Shown here: positions 12,839-23,993 of the stretch, piece after piece | Layout: the number at the start of each line of letters is the position of its first letter | Position numbering within the stretch: position 1 is the first letter of the stretch | NCBI GenBank assembly: GCA_006538405.1 | Contig: BJKQ01000009.1 | Span: 1,746,001 to 1,810,000 of the forward strand | Origin: Hansfordia pulvinata | Lineage: Eukaryota > Ascomycota > Sordariomycetes > Xylariales | DNA length: 64,000 nucleotides | Direction: 5' to 3' | The notes under the pieces: model-generated | What the model saw: only the letters and a program-made list of their open reading frames with translations | What the model was told of the DNA's origin: nothing | The model's database searches: none | Made by a program: the position numbers and the translations under genes

Positions 12839-13672
12839 CTACTTCCGGCGCGACACCTTCGTGAAGCCGTCCTCGTCGACCTCGGGTGGCGGGGGCTTCT
12901 CCTTGGGTGCACGCACCAACGCAGGGGCGTCACCCATTTCCACGTCGCCATTCCCACCGCCGTTGTCGCTCTCCCAGTCGTCCTCGTCGTCGCTCCCATC
13001 CGTGTCCTGGTCGACGGCCGGGCCCTCGGGCAGGGCGACCTTCTTGCCACGGCCGGCGTCCCAGCGGCGGCGCAGGGCCTCGACCTCGGCAAAGTCGCCC
13101 TTGGCGCAAGCGGCGCGGGCGCGCACAATGTTCTCGGCGCACTCGAAGCCCGTCTCGTCGTCGACGACGACCTCGAACTCGTCGTCGAGGACCTGCAGGA
13201 GGGTCGTCTCGATGTCCTCAATGTCGGGCTCCCCGCTGTTGTTGTCCTCCTCGGTGGCTCTCGCCCCGGCCGCTGACCTCGCCGCCGCCGGTGCGGAGGG
13301 GTTTGTGGATGATGTCGTCGTCTTCTTCGCCAGGTCAACGAAAGTCGGGTACATGTCGACTATGGCGCCGGCCAGCCAGTCGCGCTTGTCGGCGGCGTCC
13401 GGGCCGCCCCAGTTGTTCTGGACGGCCAGCGACAGCGCAGGCCACAGGTGCAGCGAGTAGGCCACTGCTTGCTCAAACTCGGTCTGGCGCGCCTCTGTTG
13501 TGTCTTGTGGTCAGCGCATGTATATGACTGCGCGCGTGTCTTTCTGGAGATGTCGAAGGAGGGGTTTGCGAAATCGGCCGAGGGGGGGGGAGGGGGAACG
13601 CCCATGAGACATGGTGAGAAGCAGAGGAGGGGGCTTACCAGGCGACGGCGCTGATTGGGAACTTGAAGCCAT
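12839..13672 (-). CDS. TSR2: Pre-rRNA-processing protein Tsr2 (eS26 chaperone)
   Basis: Tsr2 escorts ribosomal protein eS26 (Rps26) and protects it before incorporation into pre-40S particles; its loss blocks 20S pre-rRNA maturation. Two exons, 13672-13639 and 13494-12839, give 229 residues without a frame problem. The first exon encodes only MASSSQSAPSP plus one base, so the true start is missed if splicing is ignored. After the intron comes the family core EARQTEFEQAVAYSLHLWPA, then AVQNNWGG, then an ETTLLQVLDDEFEVVVDD segment (the eS26-binding acidic part) and an acidic C-terminus (DTDGSDDEDDWESDNGG) ending EDGFTKVSRRK. Length and domain order match the family. It converges with the BSD gene and diverges from the lipase-family gene. 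Confidence 0.95.
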
Positions 13673-15230
13673 GATATGATGCTGAGAAGAGAAGGGGAAG
13701 GGGGCTTATGGGCGGGCGGGGAGATCGAATCGTGTGTATCGGCCTCTTTATTCTATTTCTTTTCGTTTTTCCTTTCAGATGTTGGATTTACTCGTGATGG
13801 AGGGGCAGTTATCAGGCACGCCTGGCTGAAAATCATTGCGCCGGCCAATGGTGGGGTGGTCGAGGACGGTCCCTGGGGCTAATTTTTTCTCTGGGCACCC
13901 CTGCGAGCGTCTCGGCGCATTGCGCTTAACGGCCGGGTGACGGAGCGTGGGAGCGTGGGAGCCCATCAAGGTCCCGCCGTTTCGCCACGGAAACGGAGAT
14001 GTACGGAGCGAATTCTCGGTTTGGGTCAAACTGGAAGCCAGGTAGGTACAGATAGCCTCAGTTTTGCGGTAAGGATACTTCTTTGTACGACCAACGGTTC
14101 CATGGGAAGTGTCCGGCCATTCAGCTGACAAGAGCCATTCCCGATTCAGCATTGCCCACACACCTTTGTGACCCCAGTGATAATAACAGTCCAATGTCTT
14201 GTGTGGAAGGCTTTGATGAGAAATGCCTGTATCGTAGGTGCGCCAGACACGAATAGGCTGTAGCCTTTCGAAATGGGGAACATTGAGACGTCGGTGCTTC
14301 TGCAGAACGTGGGACTTGCAACCGGGGCCGGATCCGGTGCACGATCCATCCATGATGGTCCCTATTAGGCTTGGAGCGGATATGAACAATGACATCATAC
14401 CCTCTAGGCTAATCTCGCCGGACTCACCAGCTGCTGCTGGACTGCAGTACAGATTGAGGGCCTCGCCATGGATCCTGGCACGGTCAGGTACTCGCACCTA
14501 TTCGCAAGTAGGCACACAAACGTATTTTCGGAGTCGCGCGTGCGGTGTTTAGCAGAAATATCAATCTTCCGCCTATTGAGTGAGTGGTTTGGCCTGTATG
14601 ATGAGGCCACTGTCTTCTTCGTCCGTGCAAGTACGAGAAGCCGGGGGACGACTGCTGCAAGTCCGAACGGTACCTGGCCACGAACCGAGCTCTGACAAGC
14701 ACCCGAGTCCCCGGTTCTCCGCCTCCCCATCTCCCGCCCCGACGATCCCTTCACCCCTCTGACCCCAGCTGTCATCGATGACGGGGGCTTCTACCATCCA
14801 CCAACCTCACGTACCCGCTCTTGAATCGCTCAGCCTTCCGCCTGGCCTCGCCCTCGCTTTTACCCCAGCTTGGCCCGTGTCGCTCTGCCCCTGCTCCAAT
14901 CTACTCGTGCTCACTGGTCTCAGCTGGCGCCCTTCGAGTTACATCATCCAACACACCAACCTCTGCACTTGGTCACTCGTAACAAACCACCCTAACGCCG
15001 ACACCGACAGCAACAGCCGCACCCTCTCTTGTATAGCCCGTGGCCTATTCATCGAAACACGCTCCCTTCGTCACCTCGAATTGCAACTCGATTCCTGCTG
15101 CCACTACAAGACCCCCCTTGCCACTGCGTCGCGCCGCCCATCAAGCCTCTCGCCGTGCTTCATATCTGCGCCAGGCCTTCGAAAGAGACGCTCCCATCTG
15201 CGACGGCGCCTGTCGTCGGCGACTGCCGCC
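13673..15230. other. Divergent promoter region between TSR2 and the HSL-family gene
   Basis: I see no supported gene. The part next to the hydrolase gene (14,700-15,230) is pyrimidine-rich on the plus strand (C/T/A-rich, few G), as expected for its 5' UTR. Open frames here are arginine/serine-rich and have no recognisable domain. Confidence 0.6.
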
Positions 15231-18200
15231 ATGAACACCTTCACCGTGTCCACTGCCGTCACCCCCACCGTCGTCTCGACTTTCTTGTCTCACGTGAGTC
15301 CCGCGCCTCGAACTACCGCCCTCTCGAGTACTTCCCTCCCAGACACTCTACAACTTCATGCCTGATCCCTGTCTCTGTCCTGCAGGGCTCGGCGGGGCCC
15401 AAATCGTGTCGAGAGCCGGCGACAACGCACACACTCGCCCCCCCCCCCCTCTTAGATCTGTTACTAAGACCCCTCGCGCTCGTCGCACGACAGTACCTCA
15501 ACCGCAAACCACTACGCGAGCGCCCGACGGCTCACTTGTCCTACGATGAAGGCCTTCATCTCATCCGGTCCTTCATGAATTTCGCCTCCCAGCACACCGT
15601 AGAAGATCTCCAGGCCTTCACCTCGCAATGGGTCCCTCACCCCCAATGGGTCCGAGTCGACATGGTCGACATTCCGGAGCCCAAGCTTGAGGAAGCGGCC
15701 GACTTGCTCCAGAAGCAGCTCGGGCCCGATGGAATACGCAAAGTTGGCGGCCGCATGTGGTGGCAGTGGCGCAAACCGAGCAAACCGCTGCGCGCGGAAT
15801 GGATCGAGATGAAGTCCGATTACAACGAACGCAAGCGTTCGGCTGCCCCTGATACGTCTTCCAAGCGCGTAATGCTCTACGTCCACGGCGGCGCCTACTT
15901 CTTTGGAAGTGTTGACGAGCATCGCTACCAGATGCAACGACACGCCCGCAAGCTCAAGGCCCGCGTTTTTGCCCCGGCCTACCGCCTGTCTCCCCAATTC
16001 CCTTTCCCTTGTGGCCTTCAGGATTGCCTGGCTGCCTACCTCCATCTTCTCACTGTTCAGGACCCTAATACGATCATCCTCGCTGGAGACTCAGCTGGCG
16101 GCGGCATGGTAATGAGCATGCTTGTCACCTTGCGCGACCGCGGCATCCCCATGCCCGCTGGCGCCATCCTCATTAGCCCTTGGGTGGATCTGACGCATTC
16201 ATTTCCAAGCGTCTCTCAGGATTGTCCGTTGGACTACATTCCTGCCTGCGGGTTCCACCACAAGCCCTCCAAGGCTTGGCCACCTCTCAATCACGAGGAG
16301 CTGGCACTTCTGAATGAGCAGGTCGCAAAGCGGGCCAAATTGGGCCACACGAAGCTGATGAAGCCCGATTCTGTTGAGATGAAGCGCCTCTCTCAGAACT
16401 TACCCCAGGGGACCGCTGATAGCACCAACGGGCAGTCTGGTATTGAGCCACTGCCAGCATACCTGTCAGTCAACATTGACGGCCAAGAGGTGAAGATAAA
16501 AGATCAGATCCAGGTAAGAGAAGAGCTCAGTGTACACCACGGACCGGATGATCAACTAATGGGCTGCCAAATAGATGTACGCGCCCAACGAACTTTTGTC
16601 GCATCCATTGGTCAGCCCGGTATTGCAGCCCACGTTGGGTGGCCTTCCGCCTTTGCTGATCATGGTCGGCGGGGCGAATTCTTGAGGGACGAGCAAATCT
16701 ACCTAGCGCACAAATGCGCCAACCCCTCCAAGTATCAGCTCCCAGAGTCCCTGATGCATGAGGATGCTAGGGAGCAACTGGCCAGGTTCAAGCCCACAAA
16801 CGTTCAGTTGCAAGTGTGGGATGACCTATGTCACGTGGCTCCGACGCTCAGTTTCACCAGACCTGCCAAGTTCATGTACCGATCGATTGCCCAGTTCGGA
16901 GCGTGGGCGCTTGCCCGAGCGCAGCACGTCGAGATTGAGATCTTGGATGACGACGACATTTCGGTCATTTCCAACTCAGATGAGGAGGACGGCGAGGCGG
17001 CCAACGGAGGGCTGAAGACCATGTCCCCGGAGCCGTCCGCCGATCACGGTGAAGTTGGGAGAGCGGGCGATCCCTTGCCTCCTTTCCGGAACCACATGAT
17101 CCGACAGCGCATCAGCCGCCATGGCGTTGTGTCTCCTCTTGACCCTTCGGGCTCCCTCCCTGGATGTACCATGGATCCCGAATCGATTGGTGTCATCAAG
17201 GAAGGTCCGGTCAGAAAATGGCTCGAGGCACGTCGCCAGTGGGGGAACCGGTTCGGCAGCGCGTACGCCAAAGTGCACAAACAAAGACTGAAGGAGATGG
17301 TTGACGGATACGTGCCATTCGAGGGAGAATCGCCACCCCCGAGTGCTTTGGCAGGCCGGCGCCGAGCCGAGGCGGAATCACGAAGTGCTAACAAGAAGAC
17401 CCAAAGCCGGAAGAAGAGCGTGGGTCTCGCCTTGTGGTCGCTCTGGGGCTCTAAGCACGATGAAGCAACCATTGAGCGAGAGCAAGGCGCTGAGAAAGAG
17501 CCCGATACCAAGGCAGCTACCGTGGACGAAGGTCAGGGAGCCCGCAGTGCAGGAGACCTGAAGGCGCAGACAGGAAAAGTTGCCCGCGGGATCATGGGAG
17601 CGGGCACTCGAAGCCGCTCGAGACGCAAGATCGTTAGGGACGAACACCAGACCGAAAGTAGTGTCGACGAGAACACACCCGCCGCCGAACTCCTTGCCAA
17701 GAAAGAAGCGACGGCTCAGCACCAGCCAGGAGGGTCCGAAGAAAGTGGCCTTGAGAAAGCCGACAATGATACACTTGAGCCAGTAACGGGCGTTACCGGA
17801 AAGAGACCGAAACTGGGTGGCATTGCATTGCCCTTTAGTCTGAATCGCGAGGCCAGCACAGCTAGCATGATCACGCTCAAGTCCACGGCTGGTACACCCG
17901 GTTCTGGGCCTGGGTCACGTGTCGCCAGCCCACCACCCGCCGGTGCAAATCACAGTCGGACCCCAACTTCGTCTTCTGGCCTCAGAGTCGAGGCTTTGTC
18001 AATAGAAGACACCCCGTCCGTCACGATCACGCCCTCGGGTGAAGTCCCGGGAGATGAGGACGAGGGTGACGCAACGCCCAAGACAAGCGTCGTGTCCTCG
18101 GCCCCGCCTCCTGACGTGCTCTCAGAGAAGGTGGCGGCTGTACTCAAAGAAGGACAAGATGCCGATGCCAATGGCAGTGCAGGTCTCCACGGATCAGGCG

Positions 18201-18274
18201 TCGACACACCGGAACGGCCTCCACTCGAGTCATTTGTCACGGCGGAGGAAGACCTGCCGCGGGTGAATTCATGA
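15231..18274 (+). CDS. Hormone-sensitive-lipase-family alpha/beta hydrolase, one frame break
   Basis: Probable acyl-ester lipase/esterase of the hormone-sensitive lipase (HSL) family, with a long disordered tail; about 927 residues. Exons 15231-15293, 15494-16513 and 16575-18274. The start MNTFTVSTAVTPTVVSTFLS is chosen because splicing out 15294-15493 joins it to HYLNRKPLRERPTAHLSYDE. Catalytic features: the oxyanion motif HGGAYFFGS (residues ~160) and the nucleophile elbow GDSAGGG (~222), followed by ISPWVDLTHS. After intron 2 come YAPNELLSHPLVSPVL and GLPPLLIMVGG, with the likely catalytic His in WDDLCHVAP. At the G run 16671-16674 one base is missing; adding it gives the expected GGGEFLRDEQIYLAH. 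The last ~400 residues are charged and low-complexity, perhaps regulatory. The substrate is unknown. Confidence 0.88.
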
Positions 18275-18994
18275 GTCGGGTCTGGTCTGAACTTACCGCG
18301 CAGGCGTATATAAGCAGTTTCATGCAGCACCCACATACTCTTCGCATCTCTACCCAGCAACAATACCCTTTGTATTACAGCCATAACGCGTTTGAATTTC
18401 GAAAATGAGACATGGAAAGCCCATCAACTTCGAGAACAAGATGATTTGCGAGGTTGTGACGTTGATGTGAAACGAAGAGTAAAGTACGGGTTAGATCAAG
18501 GATGCCTTGTCCAGGAGAATTACTCGATGCGTATGAAACTTCGAACTTTGAAAGTGGCTCTGTCGTCCAAATGTCACCATCTGTTATTTGATTTCCCGGC
18601 TGTATTTTTTTTTTTTTTTTTTGCCATGCCCGAACGAACCAGTGAGCTGGCGTCGGGTTGGTTTACGGCACAGGGCTAATGGTACAAACATTGATGCATA
18701 TTTACATGGGTCGAACCGCGGCGTTCTGGATGGGGTACTGAATTGACACTGTGTTTGGGCCGTTGACGTTTGTTGGATGGTGGTGATACATTGGCCGGCT
18801 CTGAATTCGTCCTGGCTGTCTCCGACTTTGATGGACGATTCTTCGCCTATGGAGATTCGTTGACATATCTTTGGTTCTTCATGGCTTCTCGGGTGCCCTG
18901 TTCCTGCAGTATACCCTCTTCGATATCTTTCTTTCCGTCTCTGCGCTCGACATATCAATACAATGACTCCCGGTGAAGACGGGACAATAACCCC
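18275..18994. other. Convergent 3' region with an 18-T tract
   Basis: Non-coding 720 bp between convergent genes. It contains a run of 18 T at 18605-18622. I see no gene and no RNA structure I can name. Confidence 0.6.
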
Positions 18995-19420
18995 TTAGTC
19001 GAGGCCATTCTCGGCCTTCCACCGCTCGAGATAAAGTTCAGGGCTCTTGGTCCCTTGGCGTAGCCCTCGTAGCGGCCATGCAGGGGGCTGACTTTGTTGG
19101 AAACGAAGGGGGTGAGCTGTTGTTTATTCATGATTTCAAGTTAGCTTTCTTATTCTTGGCCCCTTTTTAGTCTCCAACCCTCGATTACAGGATTCAAAGA
19201 GAACGGGAGACACTGGAGAAGGATAACCACGCACCTTGAAGTCCTCGAGAGGAGGGCAGGCGTAGGTGCGGACGCGGTTCCACTCAATGATGTAGGTACC
19301 GAACTTTGTGTGGCGACCCATGGCGCCGGTGCGCGTGCCCTTGTAGAAGCCCTTGTTGATGTCCTTTGTCGTCAGCGGCAGCTTGAAGAAGCGCTTCGAA
19401 AGCGCCTGCGTTGGCTGCAT
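18995..19420 (-). CDS. MRPL27: Mitochondrial large-subunit ribosomal protein mL41 (MRPL27), one frame break
   Basis: Component of the mitochondrial 54S ribosomal subunit (yeast MrpL27/YmL27, mL41). Exons 19420-19235 and 19116-18995 give about 102 residues. Exon 1 encodes MQPTQALSKRFFKLPLTTKD and then the family block KGTRTGAMGRHTKFGTYIIE followed by WNRVRTYACPPLEDFK. Exon 2 continues LTPFVSNKVSPLHGRYEGYA. The last 20 residues need one extra base in the GG at 19049-19050 (plus strand); the frame then reads GPKSPELYLERWKAENGLD and stops at 18995. Without the correction the frame runs past this natural end. The protein is short, as in the family, and the basic N-terminus fits mitochondrial import. 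It shares a divergent promoter region with UTP14. Confidence 0.9.
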
Positions 19421-20240
19421 GGTGTCGGCGCGCGGCTGTGATGTTTCTTGCTCGAGAGTGTTGCAAAAAGAGGCCTGTCGGATTTGAGCCGAGGAGAATC
19501 GTTTCCCACTTGGCCTGGGCTTGGTGTGACCTCAGTACCCGGGGTCTACAAGCGTGTCGCGTCGGGGGCGTTTCGTCGAGGAAGAGGCCGTCTTCCCGCT
19601 GACTTCGGATGCGTGGCTGCTTATTGAGCGAGTTGCTCGCGTCGGGTATGATGTTCGAAGCGCTTCAGAAAGGGATAATGACTGTAATAAGGAAAGCGGC
19701 GACGGTGGGCGTGATGTCGTCGATGGCGTTCAAGATGGACGGCAGCGAGGTTTGCGATGAGCGCGTCCCGTCTCTGGTTTTCCTTATCGATTGTTCGTTA
19801 CTTCGATTGGTCGGTAGGTACGGGGTGCAGCCAGCTGTAAAGTCTGACACCCCACAGCCACAGGTACCGGCGAACGCCGCAGCTCAGGGGTGCAATGCCC
19901 GCTACAAGAGGTAAACGCGGCTTTCTGGGAGGTACTTGATAGGCACTAGCGGTACATTGGTCGGAGTTGCGTGGGGCAATGATGGAAGGCTGGTAGACGA
20001 CAGGGAAAAGCCCCGCTAAAAAGTTTCCTATCGCTCCAGTGGCTGCTATCACCACCGCCTCGATCTTTTCGCTGCTGCAACCACGCCCAAAGCCCCCCAA
20101 GACCGACATTCTCAGATATACCCCGCGGTTGTCTGAAATCATCCTTATTAAGCGACTACGTACACTCCCACTTGCTGAGAACCCCAGTTGAAAATACAAC
20201 TTCGCCGACATTCTGGAGGCAAAGGCGTGCTGTCACAGCC
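19421..20240. promoter_or_regulatory. Divergent promoter region of mL41 and UTP14
   Basis: An 820-bp non-coding stretch separates two head-to-head translation-related genes. No coding frame in it is supported. The arrangement suggests possible co-regulation, but I did not identify a specific binding site. Confidence 0.5.
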
Positions 20241-23200
20241 ATGCCTGGCCGTCAAGCCCACGGCCGGCCGCTTCTGGGCGGCGGCAAGAACAAGAAAAAC
20301 TCGCAACAGTCCCAGCCCGGACGCGGAAAGAACAAGGCCCGCTCTACGAACAACGCTCTCAATGCATTTGCCATCGCCTCTGAGGCTCACGCCGACCTGC
20401 AAAAGCGCACCCCGCGCAATCGCGGGCTCGACGCCCAGCTGCACGATGGCCCTTCCGCCGGCCGCAAGCACCCCCGCGACGATGACGAAGACGACGAGGA
20501 CGACATGGATGACGACGACGAGGACGACATGGCGGCCAGCGGCCCCCCAAAGAAGATGCGCCGGGGCAACGCGGCGCCTGACGACGAAGATGACGGCGGT
20601 GACGAGTCCGACGTCGAGTACGGAAGCGACAGCAGTGGAAACGAATGGCGCATAGGCGTCGGCCGGGGCGACGATGACTCGGATATCGACAGCGACGAGG
20701 CCTTCGGCGAAAGCGACGAGGAGCGCTTTGATGGGTACGCCTTCCGCGGTAGCAGTGCCAACAAGAAGTCGAAGAAGAAGCCGAAGAAGCAGAGCAGTAC
20801 GAGTGACGAGGACGATAGCGAGGATGACGAGGACGATGCTGACGGCGCTTCTCTGGGCTCTGACGCAATCGACCTGGCCGACGCTCTCGACCAGTCCATG
20901 TCAGACGATGACGACGAGCCTGACCCGAAGGAAGGCGGCTCCGACGACTCCGACGAAGAGGAGGATGGCTCTGGCGACTCTGATGATAGCGATGAAGCCT
21001 CTAGTGACGGGTCCTCCGATGAGGACGACGACAATGTTTCCGACTCGGCCCTCAACGCTTGGGTCTCTCAATTTTCGGGCGGCAAGGACGGCGACGAAGA
21101 TGACGCCCCCACCAACTCGGCCAAGCCCAAGCTCAGCCTACAAGACCTCGGGTTGCAGACCATCAAGGACCCCCAGCTCAAGAAGGCCGTCAAGCTTATG
21201 ACTAAAGAGGAAAAGGGCACCGGCAGCAAGCAGAAGCTCGAAGTTCCCCTTGCCCGAAGACAACAAGCTCAACTTGACCGCAGCGCGGCTAAGGAGAAGA
21301 CCAACGAAGCGCTGGACCGCTGGGCCGAGTCTGTCAAGCAAAACCGCCGCGCAGAACATCTCATGTTCCCCCTGCCCCAAACAGACACTGGTCTCGTCAA
21401 GCACGACAATACAGAGATCCAGCCACTCAAGCCTCAGCACACCGGAAACGAACTCGAGCGCACCATTCTGGCCATCATGGAGGAAAGTGGCCTGGGCCCC
21501 ACGGCTGCAAAGGAAGCCAAGGAGGCTGATCCCGCCACTGCCGCGGCGCGGGCAGAGCGCAAAGCTATGGTTGCTCAGAAGCGCCTCGAAAGGGAGGCAA
21601 AGTCGCGCGAGGACAAGAGGGCTAAGCGGATTAAGAAGATCAAGAGTAGGACCTACCGTCGCATCCACCGCAAGCAGGGCGAGAAGGAAGACATGAAAGA
21701 ACGCGAGGCCATGATCGCAGCCGGCGAAATCGATTCGGAGGACGAACGCGAAGCTCAAGACCGCCAACGCGCAGCTGAGCGCATGGGCGACCGCCATCGC
21801 AAGAGCAAGTGGGCCAAGATGTCAAACCGTAATGGCCGTGCTGCTTGGGATGACGATGTTCGCAACGGCATTACCGACATGGCTCGTCGCGACCAAGAGC
21901 TGCGCCGGCGTATAGAAGGCAAGCCCGGCAAGACTGGCGACGATGACGACGACGATGACGACGATTCGGGAGATGACGACTCCGCTTCCGAAGACGAGAG
22001 GAAACGGCTCTTGCGACAGCTGAACAAGGCATCTGAAGAGGACGACAGCCAGCCAAAGTCGAAACTGATGAATATGGAGTTCATGAAGAAGGCCGAAGCG
22101 GCCAAAAAGAAGCAGAATGACGAAATGGTCGCTCAGATCCGACGCGATTTGGCGGATGGCGACGGAGACGACTCGGATGCTGCGGGGTCCGACGACGGCC
22201 CAGACGAGATTGGGCGCAGGAAGTTCGGCCAGCCCAGAGACAAGGGGCTGGCTCAACCTAGCGAGCAGCTCATGATGAAAGACAAGAAGGCAGGCAAGCC
22301 TGCCGAGGACCCCGCGATTAAGGCCGCGAGGGAGAACATCGCGACTGCAAACTTCGGTGGTGGCCGCCTGAAGGGCCTCTCAGCTGCTAAGCCTTACCAA
22401 CCTCAGAACACGAATCCGGCTGCTGGTGCCTGGAGCAGCCAGCCAGCTCCAAACTCCAAATCATCCAAGAAGTCGGGCAACAAGACGTCGAGCGCAGACG
22501 TCCTGGAACTGGGTGGTGCCGAGGCCGCGGCCGTCGCCGCCCCTGCGAAGACAGCGTCATCGTCTGGCAAAGTGGGGGCTGCTGCTGCTGCCAGCAAGAA
22601 GAAGCAAGGCCCCAAGGCCGCAGACAGCAATGCCGCAAACGACCACGACGACGACTCGGACGGCGCGGATGGTCACCTCGTCCAGTTCCGTGACCAGGAC
22701 CTGGTGGAGCGCGCGTTCGGCGGGCTGGACGTGGTGGCCGACTTTGCGGCGGAGAAGGCGGCGGTCGAGTCTGAGGACGATGACAAAGTCGTCGACAACA
22801 CGCTGCCCGGCTGGGGCAGCTGGGTGGGCGAGGGCGTCAGCCAGCGCGACCAGAAGAGGAATCAAGGCCGCTTCTTGGTCAAGAAGGAGGGCGTCAAGGC
22901 GCGCAAGGACCGCAAGGACACGAAGCTGAAGGATGTCATCATGAACGAGAAGAGGGTCAAGAGAGTGAGTACAGACCTAACCCATCATTCTCCATCCTTG
23001 TCGATGAGCACAGGCCCCCGTCCCGCCTGGTGTTCGGTGTCCCCATCTCGCGACACATTGGCTGACTCTGCCCACTCTAGAACGAGAAGTACATGGCCAC
23101 GCAGCTCCCTCATCCATTCGAGTCGCGTCTGCAGTACGAGCGGTCGCTGCGCCTGCCCGTCGGCCCGAATGGGTCACCAAAGAGTCGCACCAGGACGCCA

Positions 23201-23265
23201 CGAAGCCGCGCGTCATCGTCCGCCAGGGATCCGTCATCGCCCCCATGGCCCGGCCCACGCATTAG
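20241..23265 (+). CDS. UTP14: U3 snoRNP-associated protein Utp14, one frame break
   Basis: Nucleolar SSU-processome component needed for 18S rRNA processing; in yeast it activates the helicase Dhr1. Exons 20241-22964 and 23081-23265; about 969 residues. The start MPGRQAHGRPLLGGGKNKKN is followed by ~250 residues of acidic D/E/S tracts. The conserved Utp14 domain then begins (VSQFSGGK, LEVPLARRQQAQLDRSAAKE, then RWAESVKQNRRAEHLMFPLP). Central KIKSRTYRRIHRK and SKWAKMSNRNGRAAWDDDVR are hallmark segments. GWGSWVGEGV and GRFLVKKEGVKARKDRKD precede the intron. The end, NEKYMATQLPHPFESRLQYE, needs one extra C at 23164-23166; the frame then reads PEWVTKESHQDATKPRVIVR and stops at 23265. Without it the frame runs on in GC-rich noise to 23405. 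Confidence 0.94.
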
Positions 23266-23993
23266 TTGGTCTCTGCAGGGCGGTTTTCGTGGTTATTGTG
23301 CCATGCATGCCCAGAAAGCAGGGATTTTACATAGACGAGAACATAGAACTTGCGATCTCGAGACTTGACCCTTGTGCTTGTACTCTAGGTGAACCGTCTT
23401 CGTGATTGAAGTTTTTGATGGGAACTGAACGTGGCACGAACTACATATATACGGCAGATTGATGACAAGGATCGTCACTCGCCTTGTCTGGAAGGTAACT
23501 AGCCTGCGTGACTCGCGATCAGCAAGAACGAAGACAAGTGAGAAAACTTACGCGTCGCGTCTCAACTGATCAAGCATCGTATTCTCTTCGCGCCTGCTCA
23601 AAGCACAAGATCTGTTTCTTGACTCGATATCCGACTGCCACGTATGGCATGCGCAACTCGTTGCTCATTTGGTTTTGCCGTGGATCGGTCAGGAATGCCA
23701 AGGCACAACCAGAAAAAAAACGATGAAAGCGTGCAGATAACGAAGACACAGCCACAGCAATTCGAGAAGATATCATTGTTGGCGACGAACGCCTCTTCTG
23801 AATGAAGTTCAAATAAGGGCAAGCTTCGCAAGGCTTTCCCGACGTCTATGTGACCTTCATACCCGGGATCGGGATCCCCACCCGCGATGCTGCTCCAAGC
23901 TGTCCCTATCTTGTAAACTGTACATGTATACATTTCCGTTGCCCGTGGAGCCGTAGTGTTGTGGAGCTGTCACCTGTTGCGGAAGACCGCCAT
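23266..23993. other. Convergent 3' region between UTP14 and the G-patch gene
   Basis: A 728-bp AT-richer non-coding stretch. Open frames of 60-110 codons on both strands overlap each other and show no family resemblance. Confidence 0.6.

Noticed and set aside
16514..16574. Retaining lipase intron 2, which keeps the frame open
   Set aside because: Retention replaces the conserved YAPNELLSHPLVSPVL segment with an unrelated sequence; splice sites are consensus, and the apparent openness comes from the later one-base loss.
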